Shown here: positions 1-6,741 of the stretch, in pieces
How the letters are laid out: the number at the start of each line of letters is the position of its first letter
Position numbering within the stretch: position 1 is the first letter of the stretch
Source: Candidatus Njordarchaeota archaeon
Lineage (GTDB): Archaea > Asgardarchaeota > Njordarchaeia > Njordarchaeales > Njordarchaeaceae
Direction: 5' to 3'
NCBI GenBank assembly: GCA_029856055.1
Contig: JAHQWF010000065.1
Coordinates: 1 to 8,581 of the forward strand
DNA length: 8,581 bases
Notes under the pieces: generated by a model
What the model was told of the DNA's origin: nothing
Database searches by the model: none
The model's input: only the letters and a program-made list of their open reading frames with translations
Position numbers and translations under genes: made by a program

Positions 1-10
1 GCAAGTATTT

Positions 11-16
11 AAAAAA
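11..16 (-). terminator. T-run terminator after the MFS gene
   Basis: Six consecutive T residues on the minus strand begin about 10 bases after the TGA stop at 27-29. Archaeal RNA polymerase terminates at T-runs without needing a hairpin, so this is a plausible end of the transporter transcript. No stem-loop was seen. Confidence 0.4.
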
Positions 17-26
17 TTAGCTTGAT

Positions 27-368
27 TCATGTCTTTATTTCTTCTCTTGGAATTGCCACAGTAATTATTGTTATTGCGGATAATATTACTCCAGAGTAAA
101 GTGAGTATGTGTAGCCGAGGGTATCTGCTATTATTCCCGAGATTGGTGCTCCAACGGCTATTCCTGCTACTAGTAGGCCATAGAATAATCCCGTTGCTAA
201 TCCTAGTGCATCTGTCTCTACTTTATCTTTGATTAGTCCTGCGCTTGTAGGGTATATCATTCCATGTCCTATACCTAGAGTTGTCATTCCTGCGACCACA
301 AAGATTATGTTGTTTGAGAAGGATATGATTGTTAATGAGAGCATTACGAAGAGCAAGCCTATTATCAT
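27..368 (-). CDS. MFS transporter, C-terminal fragment
   Basis: This 113-residue piece is the C-terminal part of the same transporter, with about four hydrophobic helices and a short charged tail (PREEIKT). The ATG at 368 is an internal methionine of the motif-A-like loop (GKQKVMIIG), not a natural start. In-frame coding sequence extends upstream to about position 415, where it meets the second frame break at the C5 run. No Shine-Dalgarno sequence was seen before the ATG. It is best read as the downstream remnant of the disrupted gene. Confidence 0.65.
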   Translation of the reverse strand: MIIGLLFVMLSLTIISFSNNIIFVVAGMTTLGIGHGMIYPTSAGLIKDKVETDALGLATGLFYGLLVAGIAVGAPISGIIADTLGYTYSLYSGVILSAITIITVAIPREEIKT

Positions 369-458
369 TACTTTTTGTTTGCCTATTTCATCGCCAAGTA
401 TTCCTGCGGGGGTAATGTATTAGGATTGAGAACAAAACCATCAGTGCAAAGAACATTC

Positions 459-1199
459 CTACGTGACTATCTTTGTATCCTGAGGCTTTAAAAATATAAC
501 ATAAACTATTATTATACCTAAAACGAAGTTTACAGCGAATATTGATGAGTATGATGGTAATAAATCGATACGGGATATCATTCGTTTAAACACGTTGAAT
601 TCATCTAGTAACGAGTATTTCTCTTTACTCTTTTCATAGAATCTCGGTAGTATTAGTGATGATATAGCCATTAGGAACAGAATGTAAGCTACGTATCTAA
701 ATAAGTTAATATAACCAAAAATGTGAACACCTATACCCCCAATCATAAAACCGAATAGCATTGCGAAAGCAACTGACATTCCGTATAGAGCCATGCCACG
801 TCCACTTGTCTTTCTAGGTATAAGATCGCCTACATAAGACATTGTAGCTGGACCGCCTAGACCTCCACCTAAGCCATGTAGAATTCTTGCTATTAGTAGT
901 GCTATTGGGCCGCTTGAGATGGAGTAGAGAAAGAGTGAGAGACCATCTAAGATTAGTCCTAGGGTCATGGGGATCTTTCTGCCAACTTTATCAACAACTC
1001 TTCCGAAAACTATGTTTGATGGTATGTGGACGATGGAGTAAGCACCCACTATGAAGCCAGCTAGGGTTGTGGATGCTCCTAGGAGAACAGCGTAATTAGC
1101 GATTAGGGGGATAACGACTGCGCTATCAAAGTTAACCGAGAGACTTAATATTAGGGCTAAAGCAAGTATAAATTTGTTAGCTCTTGTTCTCCGAGACAA
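459..1199 (-). CDS. MFS transporter, N-terminal fragment
   Basis: This 246-residue piece holds the N-terminal six-helix bundle of a major facilitator transporter and about the first helix of the second bundle. The loop between helices 2 and 3 carries the family motif A, GRVVDKVGRK (residues 66-75). Later features are an arginine in helix 4 (ARILHGLGGG, near 104-113), a glycine-rich helix 5 region (residues 142-158) and a charged central loop (YEKSKEKYS, near 188-196). From residue 239 the reading (PQDTKIVT then stop) is out of frame; the shifted frame continues as transporter sequence. As read, the protein would be a half-transporter and is unlikely to work alone. The TTG start is supported by the in-frame TAA just upstream and by GTGAT five bases before it. 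Transcription would be divergent from the D-aminopeptidase gene. Confidence 0.75.
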   Translation of the reverse strand: MSRRTRANKFILALALILSLSVNFDSAVVIPLIANYAVLLGASTTLAGFIVGAYSIVHIPSNIVFGRVVDKVGRKIPMTLGLILDGLSLFLYSISSGPIALLIARILHGLGGGLGGPATMSYVGDLIPRKTSGRGMALYGMSVAFAMLFGFMIGGIGVHIFGYINLFRYVAYILFLMAISSLILPRFYEKSKEKYSLLDEFNVFKRMISRIDLLPSYSSIFAVNFVLGIIIVYVIFLKPQDTKIVT

Positions 1200-1204
1200 T
1201 TATC

Positions 1205-1209
1205 ATCAC
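1205..1209 (-). promoter_or_regulatory. Ribosome binding site deciding the TTG start of the MFS gene
   Basis: GTGAT matches part of the archaeal consensus GGAGGTGATC and sits five bases before the TTG at 1199. The triplet immediately upstream of the TTG is an in-frame TAA, so no earlier start is possible. Confidence 0.55.
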
Positions 1210-1251
1210 ATCATTGATATTTTTTAGGTTATGACTTGATGTATTTTGTAA

Positions 1252-1283
1252 ATATAACGTTGTTATATATTAACTATCGTTAA
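1252..1283. promoter_or_regulatory. Two adjacent short inverted repeats in the divergent intergenic region
   Basis: ATATAAC (1252-1258) and GTTATAT (1262-1268) form perfect 7-bp arms around a 3-base spacer. Just beside them, TTAAC (1270-1274) and GTTAA (1279-1283) form 5-bp arms around 4 bases. They lie 53-84 bp upstream of the transporter TTG, where its promoter is expected, so an operator is possible. In DNA this AT-rich such short palindromes also arise by chance. The rest of 1200-1466 shows only the dppA promoter signals and nothing else recognisable. Confidence 0.3.
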
Positions 1284-1416
1284 GAAACACTATTGAATTG
1301 TGGTAACTCCATAGAATTTCTTGACTTAACTACAAAAAATATTGCTACAATCTCGAATTAATAGTAATTAGTTGCTTTTGTTAGTAAGGGACTAATTAAT
1401 GATTATTCATTAAACA

Positions 1417-1425
1417 TTTTTAAAA
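1417..1425 (+). promoter_or_regulatory. TATA-like box of dppA
   Basis: The sequence TTTTTAAAA is centred about 46 bases before the dppA ATG. Transcription would start roughly 25 bases downstream of it, leaving a leader of about 20 bases that includes the GGTG ribosome site. An A-rich stretch (TAAACA, 1411-1416) occupies the BRE position. The assignment rests on spacing and composition only. Confidence 0.45.
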
Positions 1426-1456
1426 GAAATGAGAAATATTTAATTAGGATATAGTT

Positions 1457-1460
1457 GGTG
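1457..1460 (+). promoter_or_regulatory. Ribosome binding site deciding the dppA start
   Basis: GGTG followed by six bases and then ATG at 1467 makes that ATG the start. It rules out the in-frame TTG at 1455, which overlaps the site itself. Family alignments also begin at this methionine. Confidence 0.7.
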
Positions 1461-1466
1461 TTCTCT

Positions 1467-2315
1467 ATGCGTGTTTTTATTTCTGTTGATATGGAAGGTA
1501 TAGGCGGCGTTATTAAGGGTTCTCAAGTTTTTAGTGAAGGTAAAGATTACCATCGTTTCAGGAAATGGATGACCGAGGAGATTAAAGCAGCTATTGAGGG
1601 GATTAAGTCTGTTACTGACGCGGAAATAACTGTTGCGGATTCACATGGCTCTATGTCTAATATACTGATAGAAGAGTTGCCTGGAGACGTCGAGGTTATT
1701 ACTGGTTTCCCTAGACCCGTTTGTATGGTTCACGGTATTTGGGATAATTATGATGCTGCTTTTTTTATCGGTTACCATGCTAAAAAAGGTCAGAGGGGAG
1801 GAGTGTTGGCTCATACAGTAGCTGGTACATTCTCAAGTATTATTATTATTAATGGCGCTGAGGTCAGCGAGTTTTATCTTAATGCTCTTGTTGCTGGTCA
1901 CTATGATGTTCCAGTTGCTTTAATCTCTGGGGATTTAGAGATTTGTAAAGAGGCAAAAAGGATTATTCCGAATATAGAAGTTGTGATAACAAAGAGAGGG
2001 ATTACTAGATTTTCTGCTAGAACTAGAACACTAGAATCTATTAAAGAGAAAATGAAGACAAAGGCTAAGGCAGCTATCCAAAAAGTGAAGAAAAATATTA
2101 TTGAACCAATAAAACTTGACACTGAGAAGGTAGAGCTTGTTTTAAGGTTCTTTGATCCAGATGTTCCTGATGTTTTAGAGTATATTAAGGATTTCGAGAG
2201 AGTGGATAGTGTAACTGTTAAGTATGTTGGTGAGAACATAGTTGAAGTTTATAAAATGATAGAATTAGCTATGATTCTGAGCGCTGGCATCAATACGATT
2301 ATTGAGAGGTTCTAG
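1467..2315 (+). CDS. dppA: D-aminopeptidase DppA-like, peptidase family M55
   Basis: This 282-residue protein belongs to the M55 zinc D-aminopeptidases, known from Bacillus subtilis DppA, which release N-terminal D-amino acids and form a decameric ring. The family signature ISVDMEG opens the protein. The expected metal ligands fall at the numbers known for DppA: Asp8, Glu10, His60 (in DSHG) and His104 (in GYHAKKG), with Glu132 in NGAEVSE as the last ligand. His116 in LAHT matches the proposed catalytic histidine. Length fits the family and there is no signal peptide, so the enzyme is cytoplasmic. The gene stands alone, with its own TATA-like box and GGTG site. The transporter beside it, on the opposite strand, might handle peptides or amino acids, but that is only a guess. 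The actual substrate in this organism is unknown. Confidence 0.92.
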   Translation: MRVFISVDMEGIGGVIKGSQVFSEGKDYHRFRKWMTEEIKAAIEGIKSVTDAEITVADSHGSMSNILIEELPGDVEVITGFPRPVCMVHGIWDNYDAAFFIGYHAKKGQRGGVLAHTVAGTFSSIIIINGAEVSEFYLNALVAGHYDVPVALISGDLEICKEAKRIIPNIEVVITKRGITRFSARTRTLESIKEKMKTKAKAAIQKVKKNIIEPIKLDTEKVELVLRFFDPDVPDVLEYIKDFERVDSVTVKYVGENIVEVYKMIELAMILSAGINTIIERF

Positions 2316-2326
2316 CTTATAACTCA

Positions 2327-2332
2327 TTTTTT
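2327..2332 (+). terminator. T-run terminator after dppA
   Basis: Six Ts followed by C begin 12 bases after the dppA stop, in the 87-bp convergent gap. It is typical of archaeal intrinsic termination; no hairpin is visible. Confidence 0.5.
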
Positions 2333-2346
2333 CTTCATTATTTTAG

Positions 2347-2352
2347 AAAAAA
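2347..2352 (-). terminator. T-run terminator of the ubiquitin-like operon
   Basis: On the minus strand six Ts lie about 50 bases past the stop of the last operon gene (2403). With the opposing T-run at 2327-2332 this forms a bidirectional terminator between two converging transcripts. Confidence 0.45.
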
Positions 2353-2402
2353 CATTTTGTTTCATAAATGCCCTTACATCTTGTTTGCTAAGACATTGTT
2401 GC

Positions 2403-3248
2403 TCATGTTGGTACTCCTAATTCCATTAGTAATCCATTAATCTCGACTTCTAATTCATCATCGATTCTTTGTTGCCTACTGACTATTTCGATTTCATCTA
2501 TATGCAAGACATATGTCTTTCCAAGTTCACTTCCAAGTTTCTTAGCCCAGATATATGATGATGTCTTATCAATGACTATTAGTTTGGTTCCTAGAGGCAA
2601 TTCATTTGGACTATACCCCGCTAAGTACTTTTCTTTGAAGTAAGTCTTCTTAGTTCTCACAATAATTCTAGTACCTATTTCTTTCTTCAGATAATATAGC
2701 GCTGCAATAAGTAATGTTTTCCAGAAATCCTTATTCATCAAAAAGTATTTTTCTACTACCTCTCTCCTTTTTCTTGGTAAGTAGTCAAAATAAAGAGCTA
2801 TAAGTAGGCTAATTATTACTTGCATTAATGTCCTAGCCTCTCTAAGCATTAACTCTAGAAAATCCATAGTCTTGCGACTAAATACTAGCTTTATTTTCTT
2901 GTAGAAAATAATTGTAGTTAATTTGATGGGAGATAATAATTCTAGTGGGCTTAACTCAACTAAATCAATATCCATGCCGCTTCTTAAGTATTTATGATTA
3001 ATCAATATAATTCTACTAAAGTTTATAAGAGGACTTGTCTTGATTCGATTTATCCCTTTCTTAATACGTAATCTTCTAACAATGAAGATGGATAGTTCTT
3101 TAGCCAACTCGAATTTTGCTGTATCAATCTTCCTAGCGCTTATCACTGATTTAACTATCTCCCTCATTTCCTTGTCACGATTATTTATTATGAAAACCTC
3201 AATTTTCTTGGGGGGATCAATAATGTAGTAAGCGATGGCTCGGCTCAT
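2403..3248 (-). CDS. Uncharacterised basic protein, last gene of the E1/E2/JAMM operon
   Basis: I do not recognise this 281-residue protein. The N-terminal part (residues 1-60) alternates strand-like and helical stretches (KKIEVFIINN, then EMREIVKSVI). The middle is rich in Lys/Arg and has one hydrophobic helix (about 141-153), probably buried or membrane-peripheral rather than a sure membrane span. It is followed by the basic PRKRREVV (158-165). The C-terminal third looks strand-rich (GTRIIVRTKK, GTKLIVIDKT) and ends in an acidic helix. There are no cysteines, so a zinc finger or RING is excluded. Its ATG overlaps the E1 stop by one base (TAATG), implying translational coupling; a GGAAGG lies about 11 bases upstream. 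Tight linkage suggests a role in the conjugation module, for instance as target adaptor, E3-like partner or substrate. No function can be assigned from sequence. Confidence 0.8.
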   Translation of the reverse strand: MSRAIAYYIIDPPKKIEVFIINNRDKEMREIVKSVISARKIDTAKFELAKELSIFIVRRLRIKKGINRIKTSPLINFSRIILINHKYLRSGMDIDLVELSPLELLSPIKLTTIIFYKKIKLVFSRKTMDFLELMLREARTLMQVIISLLIALYFDYLPRKRREVVEKYFLMNKDFWKTLLIAALYYLKKEIGTRIIVRTKKTYFKEKYLAGYSPNELPLGTKLIVIDKTSSYIWAKKLGSELGKTYVLHIDEIEIVSRQQRIDDELEVEINGLLMELGVPT

Positions 3249-4627
3249 TATAACTCGAACCTTCCTGGTATATATGAATAATATGTTATCGGCTTATAAC
3301 TTGGCTCACCATAAATCTCTGGTTTTAGAATCTTTAGAGTTTCTAATGCCACCAAGGAACCTATGACTTGGTTTGTTGTCACCACTGATGGCTCATGAAC
3401 CTCTATGCACCTCAACCTATCTGTTTTAGCTGCGTGATCTCTATACCTCATCACTTCATTGAGATTCCTTGTTTTGCCAGGAATGTAAACTGCTATGTGA
3501 CCTGTGAATGGTGATGTCCCAGCACTTATTAGAGGCTTATTTAGTTTCTCTGCTAGATCGGCTGCGTCTGCTCTTGCATCAAAATTATCAACTAGAACAA
3601 GTATTAAGTCTGCGTGCTCAAATATCTTTCTAAAAGCACCCTTTAAAGCCTCCTCTAATGTAAATTTCTTTGGTATAGGTATTGCTTTTGTAGCTCCACC
3701 GCTCATTACACTGACTTTTCTCGCTAATGCCTCAGCCTTATTCATGTTAACTGAATCATAATAACAATATTGCCTATTAAGATTTGTTTCCTCAACTATG
3801 TCATAATCAATAATTATCAATCCACCAACCCGCGCCTTAGCCAGAGCTATGGCTACTGGGTTACCTAAAGCACCAGCACCAATTATAATAATTTTCTTAC
3901 TACTGAAATCTATGTTCGTTGGATCTCTGTACTTATATTTCAACGTGATACCATAGATATCGTGAATATTTGGCATGGATTTCCTATTTTTATTCAATAA
4001 GTTGCAGATTACTTCCTCATTTACTTGTTTTCGATTAGATGCATAGTTCGATAGAGTTCCTGAAGCCAAGCCGCCGAACAGCATACTCATAATTTCCTCT
4101 TGCTGTAACAATCTGAATTCAGGTAAAAATAACCCTACATCAAGCGAATCTAATTGCGTGGATTTAATATTCCATAATACGCTCATTCGCCCGTAACAAG
4201 GAGCTGTGGAAAAAGAAATGTATTTGACGTTCTCCTTTATAGCATATTTGAAAGCAACTACTTTTGATACTGGATTGTTAGTGGTGTCTATTATTACGTC
4301 TAAATCATTTAGAAAGAAGGATAGCTCTTCTCTTACGAGATCAACTCGAAAGTATCTTATTCTTTTACTTAATAATGGATTTATTTCTGTTAGTATACTA
4401 ACTAAATCAGAACCTATGTTTATACGTTGATCTATGAGATTATCGCGCTTAATCCTGCTAGCTAATATTCTCAACTCACCTGTTTCTCCTACACCCATAG
4501 ACACTAGGGGGAGAAGCGTATAGAATGCACCGTAGTCACCGCCTATGACACCTACCTTGAGGTTTGATATCCTTTCTTGGTCCCATCCACTTATGCGTAA
4601 TTGTCTATCATACCTTAGGGATAACAT
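3248..4627 (-). CDS. E1-like ubiquitin-activating protein with tandem ThiF-type domains
   Basis: This 459-residue protein probably adenylates the C-terminal glycine of a ubiquitin-like modifier and passes it to the E2-like partner. Residues 1-150 form a degenerate ThiF/MoeB domain. It opens with RYDRQLRISGWDQ, as in MoeB and in eukaryotic E1 inactive halves, but the nucleotide loop is VIGGDYGAF and the DxDxVE motif is missing. Residues 245-435 form an intact domain: GAGALG loop (250-255), DYDIVEETNLNRQ (274-286) with Arg285, Lys297 and Asp347, which correspond to the MoeB catalytic residues. Cys407 (LRC, before EPSVVTT) is the best candidate thioester cysteine; Cys288 is an alternative. No CxxC zinc pairs or C-terminal ubiquitin-fold domain are seen. 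GGAG six bases before ATG 4627 sets this start, 12 bases after the JAMM stop; the ATG at 4639 has no such site. Confidence 0.88.
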   Translation of the reverse strand: MLSLRYDRQLRISGWDQERISNLKVGVIGGDYGAFYTLLPLVSMGVGETGELRILASRIKRDNLIDQRINIGSDLVSILTEINPLLSKRIRYFRVDLVREELSFFLNDLDVIIDTTNNPVSKVVAFKYAIKENVKYISFSTAPCYGRMSVLWNIKSTQLDSLDVGLFLPEFRLLQQEEIMSMLFGGLASGTLSNYASNRKQVNEEVICNLLNKNRKSMPNIHDIYGITLKYKYRDPTNIDFSSKKIIIIGAGALGNPVAIALAKARVGGLIIIDYDIVEETNLNRQYCYYDSVNMNKAEALARKVSVMSGGATKAIPIPKKFTLEEALKGAFRKIFEHADLILVLVDNFDARADAADLAEKLNKPLISAGTSPFTGHIAVYIPGKTRNLNEVMRYRDHAAKTDRLRCIEVHEPSVVTTNQVIGSLVALETLKILKPEIYGEPSYKPITYYSYIPGRFEL

Positions 4628-4633
4628 TGCTAT

Positions 4634-4637
4634 CTCC
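4634..4637 (-). promoter_or_regulatory. Ribosome binding site deciding the E1-like start
   Basis: GGAG with a 6-base spacer precedes ATG 4627. The earlier in-frame ATG at 4639 directly abuts the JAMM stop codon and lies over the site, so the downstream start is preferred. It puts the conserved RYDRQ at residues 5-9. Confidence 0.6.
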
Positions 4638-4639
4638 AT

Positions 4640-5530
4640 TTAGCTGTGACCTAACCTCATTTTCTCTCTAACTATACTCATTATTTCGCTATAATCCGTA
4701 CCAAGTTTTTTTTCACTAAGTTCAACAAATCTTACAATATCGCCTCTATTAACTCTCTCAGGTTCTTTTTCGGAGTCATATATCCATATCTCTCCATAAA
4801 AGTCGAGAGACGCGTTTGTGACTACGCTATAAACTGGTGCAATCCATTTCCTCTCAAAAAACCACCAATCACTGTAATTAAGTAAGAGAGATAGTATTTT
4901 TGCTAATGAATCATTCTCTTTTCCTTTGATAATGAAGAACTTATTAAAGAGAAGTCTTATTAAGTCTCTTGGCGCATTTAACTTTACTTTTATTACTGTT
5001 TTCTCCCCTTCTAACGCTAAAGTACTGCCATCGACTCTAAATTTATTAATCTTCTTAGGAGTTGAATCCATCTTTAGCAATGCTCTCTTAGAGTGGTAAC
5101 CGATGAATCTTACTAAACCATATGTGTTTCTATCATCTGTACTTGAGTGGAAAGGGCTCATGCCCCCATGACTATGAATCCAGCCTACTAATCTATATCC
5201 TGTCTTTCTCATCATTTCCTCTAATTCTATTAAGTTTGCTCCAGCTTTTTCTTGATCCTCCTTCACAAACGCTTTATTAATAACTTGATAGGGGAGGAAT
5301 ATTTCTCTTACTATGTACTGATCATCTCCGAGAAGATAACCGATCCATTCGTAATTACTCCCAAAAACTTCTTTAACAGCTTCACACACATTCCTTATTT
5401 TATCTTTCAACACTGAATCGACTGGTATTTCTTTTATGTGATTAGCAATAAAATCTTTCTCTTCTTCCTCTAGCATTTTCCTCATATTTAATATCTCTAA
5501 AATATCCATAATTCTCGTTTGATGCGTCAT
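4640..5530 (-). CDS. JAMM/MPN+ (JAB) metalloprotease, putative deubiquitinase-like isopeptidase
   Basis: This 296-residue protein carries a full JAMM zinc-protease signature. Glu61 lies in EWIGYLLG; His119, His121, Ser129 and Asp132 lie in HSHGGMSPFHSSTD, matching the HxHx7SxxD pattern exactly. In Rpn11 and related enzymes these residues bind zinc and cleave after the terminal glycine of ubiquitin-like proteins. Residues 1-45 form a charged helical N-terminal extension. After the JAB core (about 45-195), residues 200-296 contain a strand pair (VYSVVTNASLDFYGEIWI) and a charged helical end. Its likely jobs here are trimming the modifier precursor and removing it from targets. The start at 5530 is chosen because GGTGAT precedes it and its ATG overlaps the E2 stop as ATGA; the ATG at 5545 lacks such a site. 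An alternative role in sulfur-carrier chemistry is less likely next to an E2. Confidence 0.9.
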   Translation of the reverse strand: MTHQTRIMDILEILNMRKMLEEEEKDFIANHIKEIPVDSVLKDKIRNVCEAVKEVFGSNYEWIGYLLGDDQYIVREIFLPYQVINKAFVKEDQEKAGANLIELEEMMRKTGYRLVGWIHSHGGMSPFHSSTDDRNTYGLVRFIGYHSKRALLKMDSTPKKINKFRVDGSTLALEGEKTVIKVKLNAPRDLIRLLFNKFFIIKGKENDSLAKILSLLLNYSDWWFFERKWIAPVYSVVTNASLDFYGEIWIYDSEKEPERVNRGDIVRFVELSEKKLGTDYSEIMSIVREKMRLGHS

Positions 5531-6741
5531 AATATCACCTTCCATCTTCTCTTAAGTAGTTCTCTCGCCTCTTTATCTCTGATATTTGTCACACGAATAC
5601 CCCTCATCTTTAAATAATCATAATCAACTTTCCTGACGCCACATTCACTTAACGTCCTGTATGGACTCGCACCATGCACGTATCCCTCTTTAATTAGGTT
5701 AACTGCCATCTCTAATGCGGTTAATAGAGCAGTAACATCGCCTCTCTTACTTATATTTGAGTAAGCTTGCATGGTCTTTCCGAAACAAATTGACCTCTCG
5801 CTAGTAGCGGAAGAAGATAAAAAAGGATGTAGGGAGGGAGGATCTAGAATAACAGCTGGTCGAATATCTATCTTATCTTTCGCTACATTAAAGGGAACAG
5901 CTACCTTAAAGTTCGGGAACAAAAATAAGTTACCTTGCTCCCTATCGTTTAATAATTCAATCAATGCGAATGGACCTATCCAAGTATATAGATAATATCG
6001 CTCGCCTCTTCGTTCTAACCCGATGTCTCCTACCTCTATAAACCATCTCTTGGATCTAGAAGCACCAATAACTAGTTTGATTATGTTAGCGGGAATATTC
6101 CTCAGCAATCTGCTTATGAATTTTTCTTTTGTCTCCCACACATAAACTATAGCAAGAGAATTAAGGTAATTAGATAACATTGGTTTATAGAAATTGTCAA
6201 AGAAATCGTCTATTGAGTAAAGCTTATTGGTTATACGATATGTTTTTAATCCTCCTCCAGTATTTATCTGTTTCAACCGATAGAGGAGCCCTTTCATATA
6301 TAAAACAGCTCTTAGCTTCAGCTTCCTTAATACACTACTTAAGAAACCAGCCTCTCTCCTTGCTGATAATTCTGTACGAGCTATTATATACTCTTGTCTC
6401 AGCCTATGAAATCTATCTACATCACTCATTATTTTAGAGAATTTATCTTCTATGTTATCACCGCCTTGCATTGGTACATTTGTTTTCTTTAGGTTCTTGA
6501 AAAAGACTTCCACTTTTTCCTTTAGCGATGATGTTGATTTAATGCCTAATCTTCGGGGTACTATCTCTTCTATGAAGATACGTAGTATCGCGTTATTAGA
6601 TAATATTTCTCCGAGACCAAATGATTCGTCATGGAGGCTAGGAATATACTTTCTCTCGAGACTTCTTATCCTTTCTGAGATAAATCTTTTAACTCTCCTA
6701 TCTGACAAAAGAAAGTACTCGAGATCAGCTGTTGGAATCAT
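5527..6741 (-). CDS. E2-like (UBC-fold) conjugating protein with long N-terminal extension
   Basis: From ATG 6741 this is 404 residues. The C-terminal third (about 230-360) reads as a divergent E2. Strand KRWFIEVGDIG is followed by YLYTWIGPF, matching the E2 WxVxIxGP strand, then LFLFPNF, then PAVILDPPSLHPF, and finally SERSICFG with Cys319 at the place of the catalytic cysteine (HPN...GxICLD in classical E2s). The HPN asparagine is replaced by Phe307, as happens in other divergent prokaryotic E2 relatives. Helices follow (DVTALLTALEMAVNLIKEG). Residues 15-215 are mostly helical and basic, with no family I recognise; at 404 residues it is far longer than a minimal E2 of about 150. It would accept the modifier from the E1-like protein and transfer it. 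Coding evidently continues upstream of 6741 (see 6742-6897), so the annotated ATG is probably internal. Confidence 0.78.
   Translation of the reverse strand: MIPTADLEYFLLSDRRVKRFISERIRSLERKYIPSLHDESFGLGEILSNNAILRIFIEEIVPRRLGIKSTSSLKEKVEVFFKNLKKTNVPMQGGDNIEDKFSKIMSDVDRFHRLRQEYIIARTELSARREAGFLSSVLRKLKLRAVLYMKGLLYRLKQINTGGGLKTYRITNKLYSIDDFFDNFYKPMLSNYLNSLAIVYVWETKEKFISRLLRNIPANIIKLVIGASRSKRWFIEVGDIGLERRGERYYLYTWIGPFALIELLNDREQGNLFLFPNFKVAVPFNVAKDKIDIRPAVILDPPSLHPFLSSSATSERSICFGKTMQAYSNISKRGDVTALLTALEMAVNLIKEGYVHGASPYRTLSECGVRKVDYDYLKMRGIRVTNIRDKEARELLKRRWKVIL
5534..5539 (-). promoter_or_regulatory. Ribosome binding site deciding the JAMM protease start
   Basis: GGTGAT ends three bases before ATG 5530 and lies inside the last codons of the E2-like gene. 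The ATGA overlap of stop and start indicates coupled translation of the two proteins. Confidence 0.65.

Larger units (their letters stand above)
27..1199 (-). pseudogene. MFS transporter gene, broken by two compensating frameshifts
   Basis: Together the pieces encode one major facilitator superfamily transporter of about 390 residues, the usual family length, expected to carry 12 membrane helices. The frame is broken twice. The first half leaves frame near 485-494 (minus-strand TTTTTAAA) and stops at 459. A second frame carries on with a transporter-like stretch (ASGYKDSHVGMFFALMVLF) down to about 410. The last third continues in the third frame with a motif-A-like loop (AGILGDEIGKQK). The shifts are opposite in sign: one base missing at the first break and one extra in the C5 run (plus-strand G5 at 408-412). 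Restoring both gives a continuous protein. It is either a young pseudogene or two sequencing errors. Substrate cannot be told. The start is TTG at 1199, directly after an in-frame stop and preceded by GTGAT. Confidence 0.8.

Noticed and set aside
1455..1466. TTG start for dppA four codons upstream
   Set aside because: GGTG at 1457-1460 is correctly placed for ATG 1467, and the family begins with the MRVFISVDMEG-type sequence.
1901..2239. Minus-strand frame opposite dppA
   Set aside because: Antisense to a confirmed M55 peptidase; low-complexity Ser/Thr/Phe composition typical of a shadow frame.
3248..5530. Sulfur-carrier pathway (ThiS/MoaD/SAMP-type activation with JAB processing)
   Set aside because: E1-like plus JAMM alone could fit this, but the neighbouring E2-like protein with a catalytic-position cysteine favours conjugation. 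Rhodanese and CxxC zinc motifs are also missing.
5531..5545. ATG 5545 as the JAMM protease start
   Set aside because: The GGTGAT site and the ATGA overlap both point to ATG 5530; nothing supports the earlier codon.
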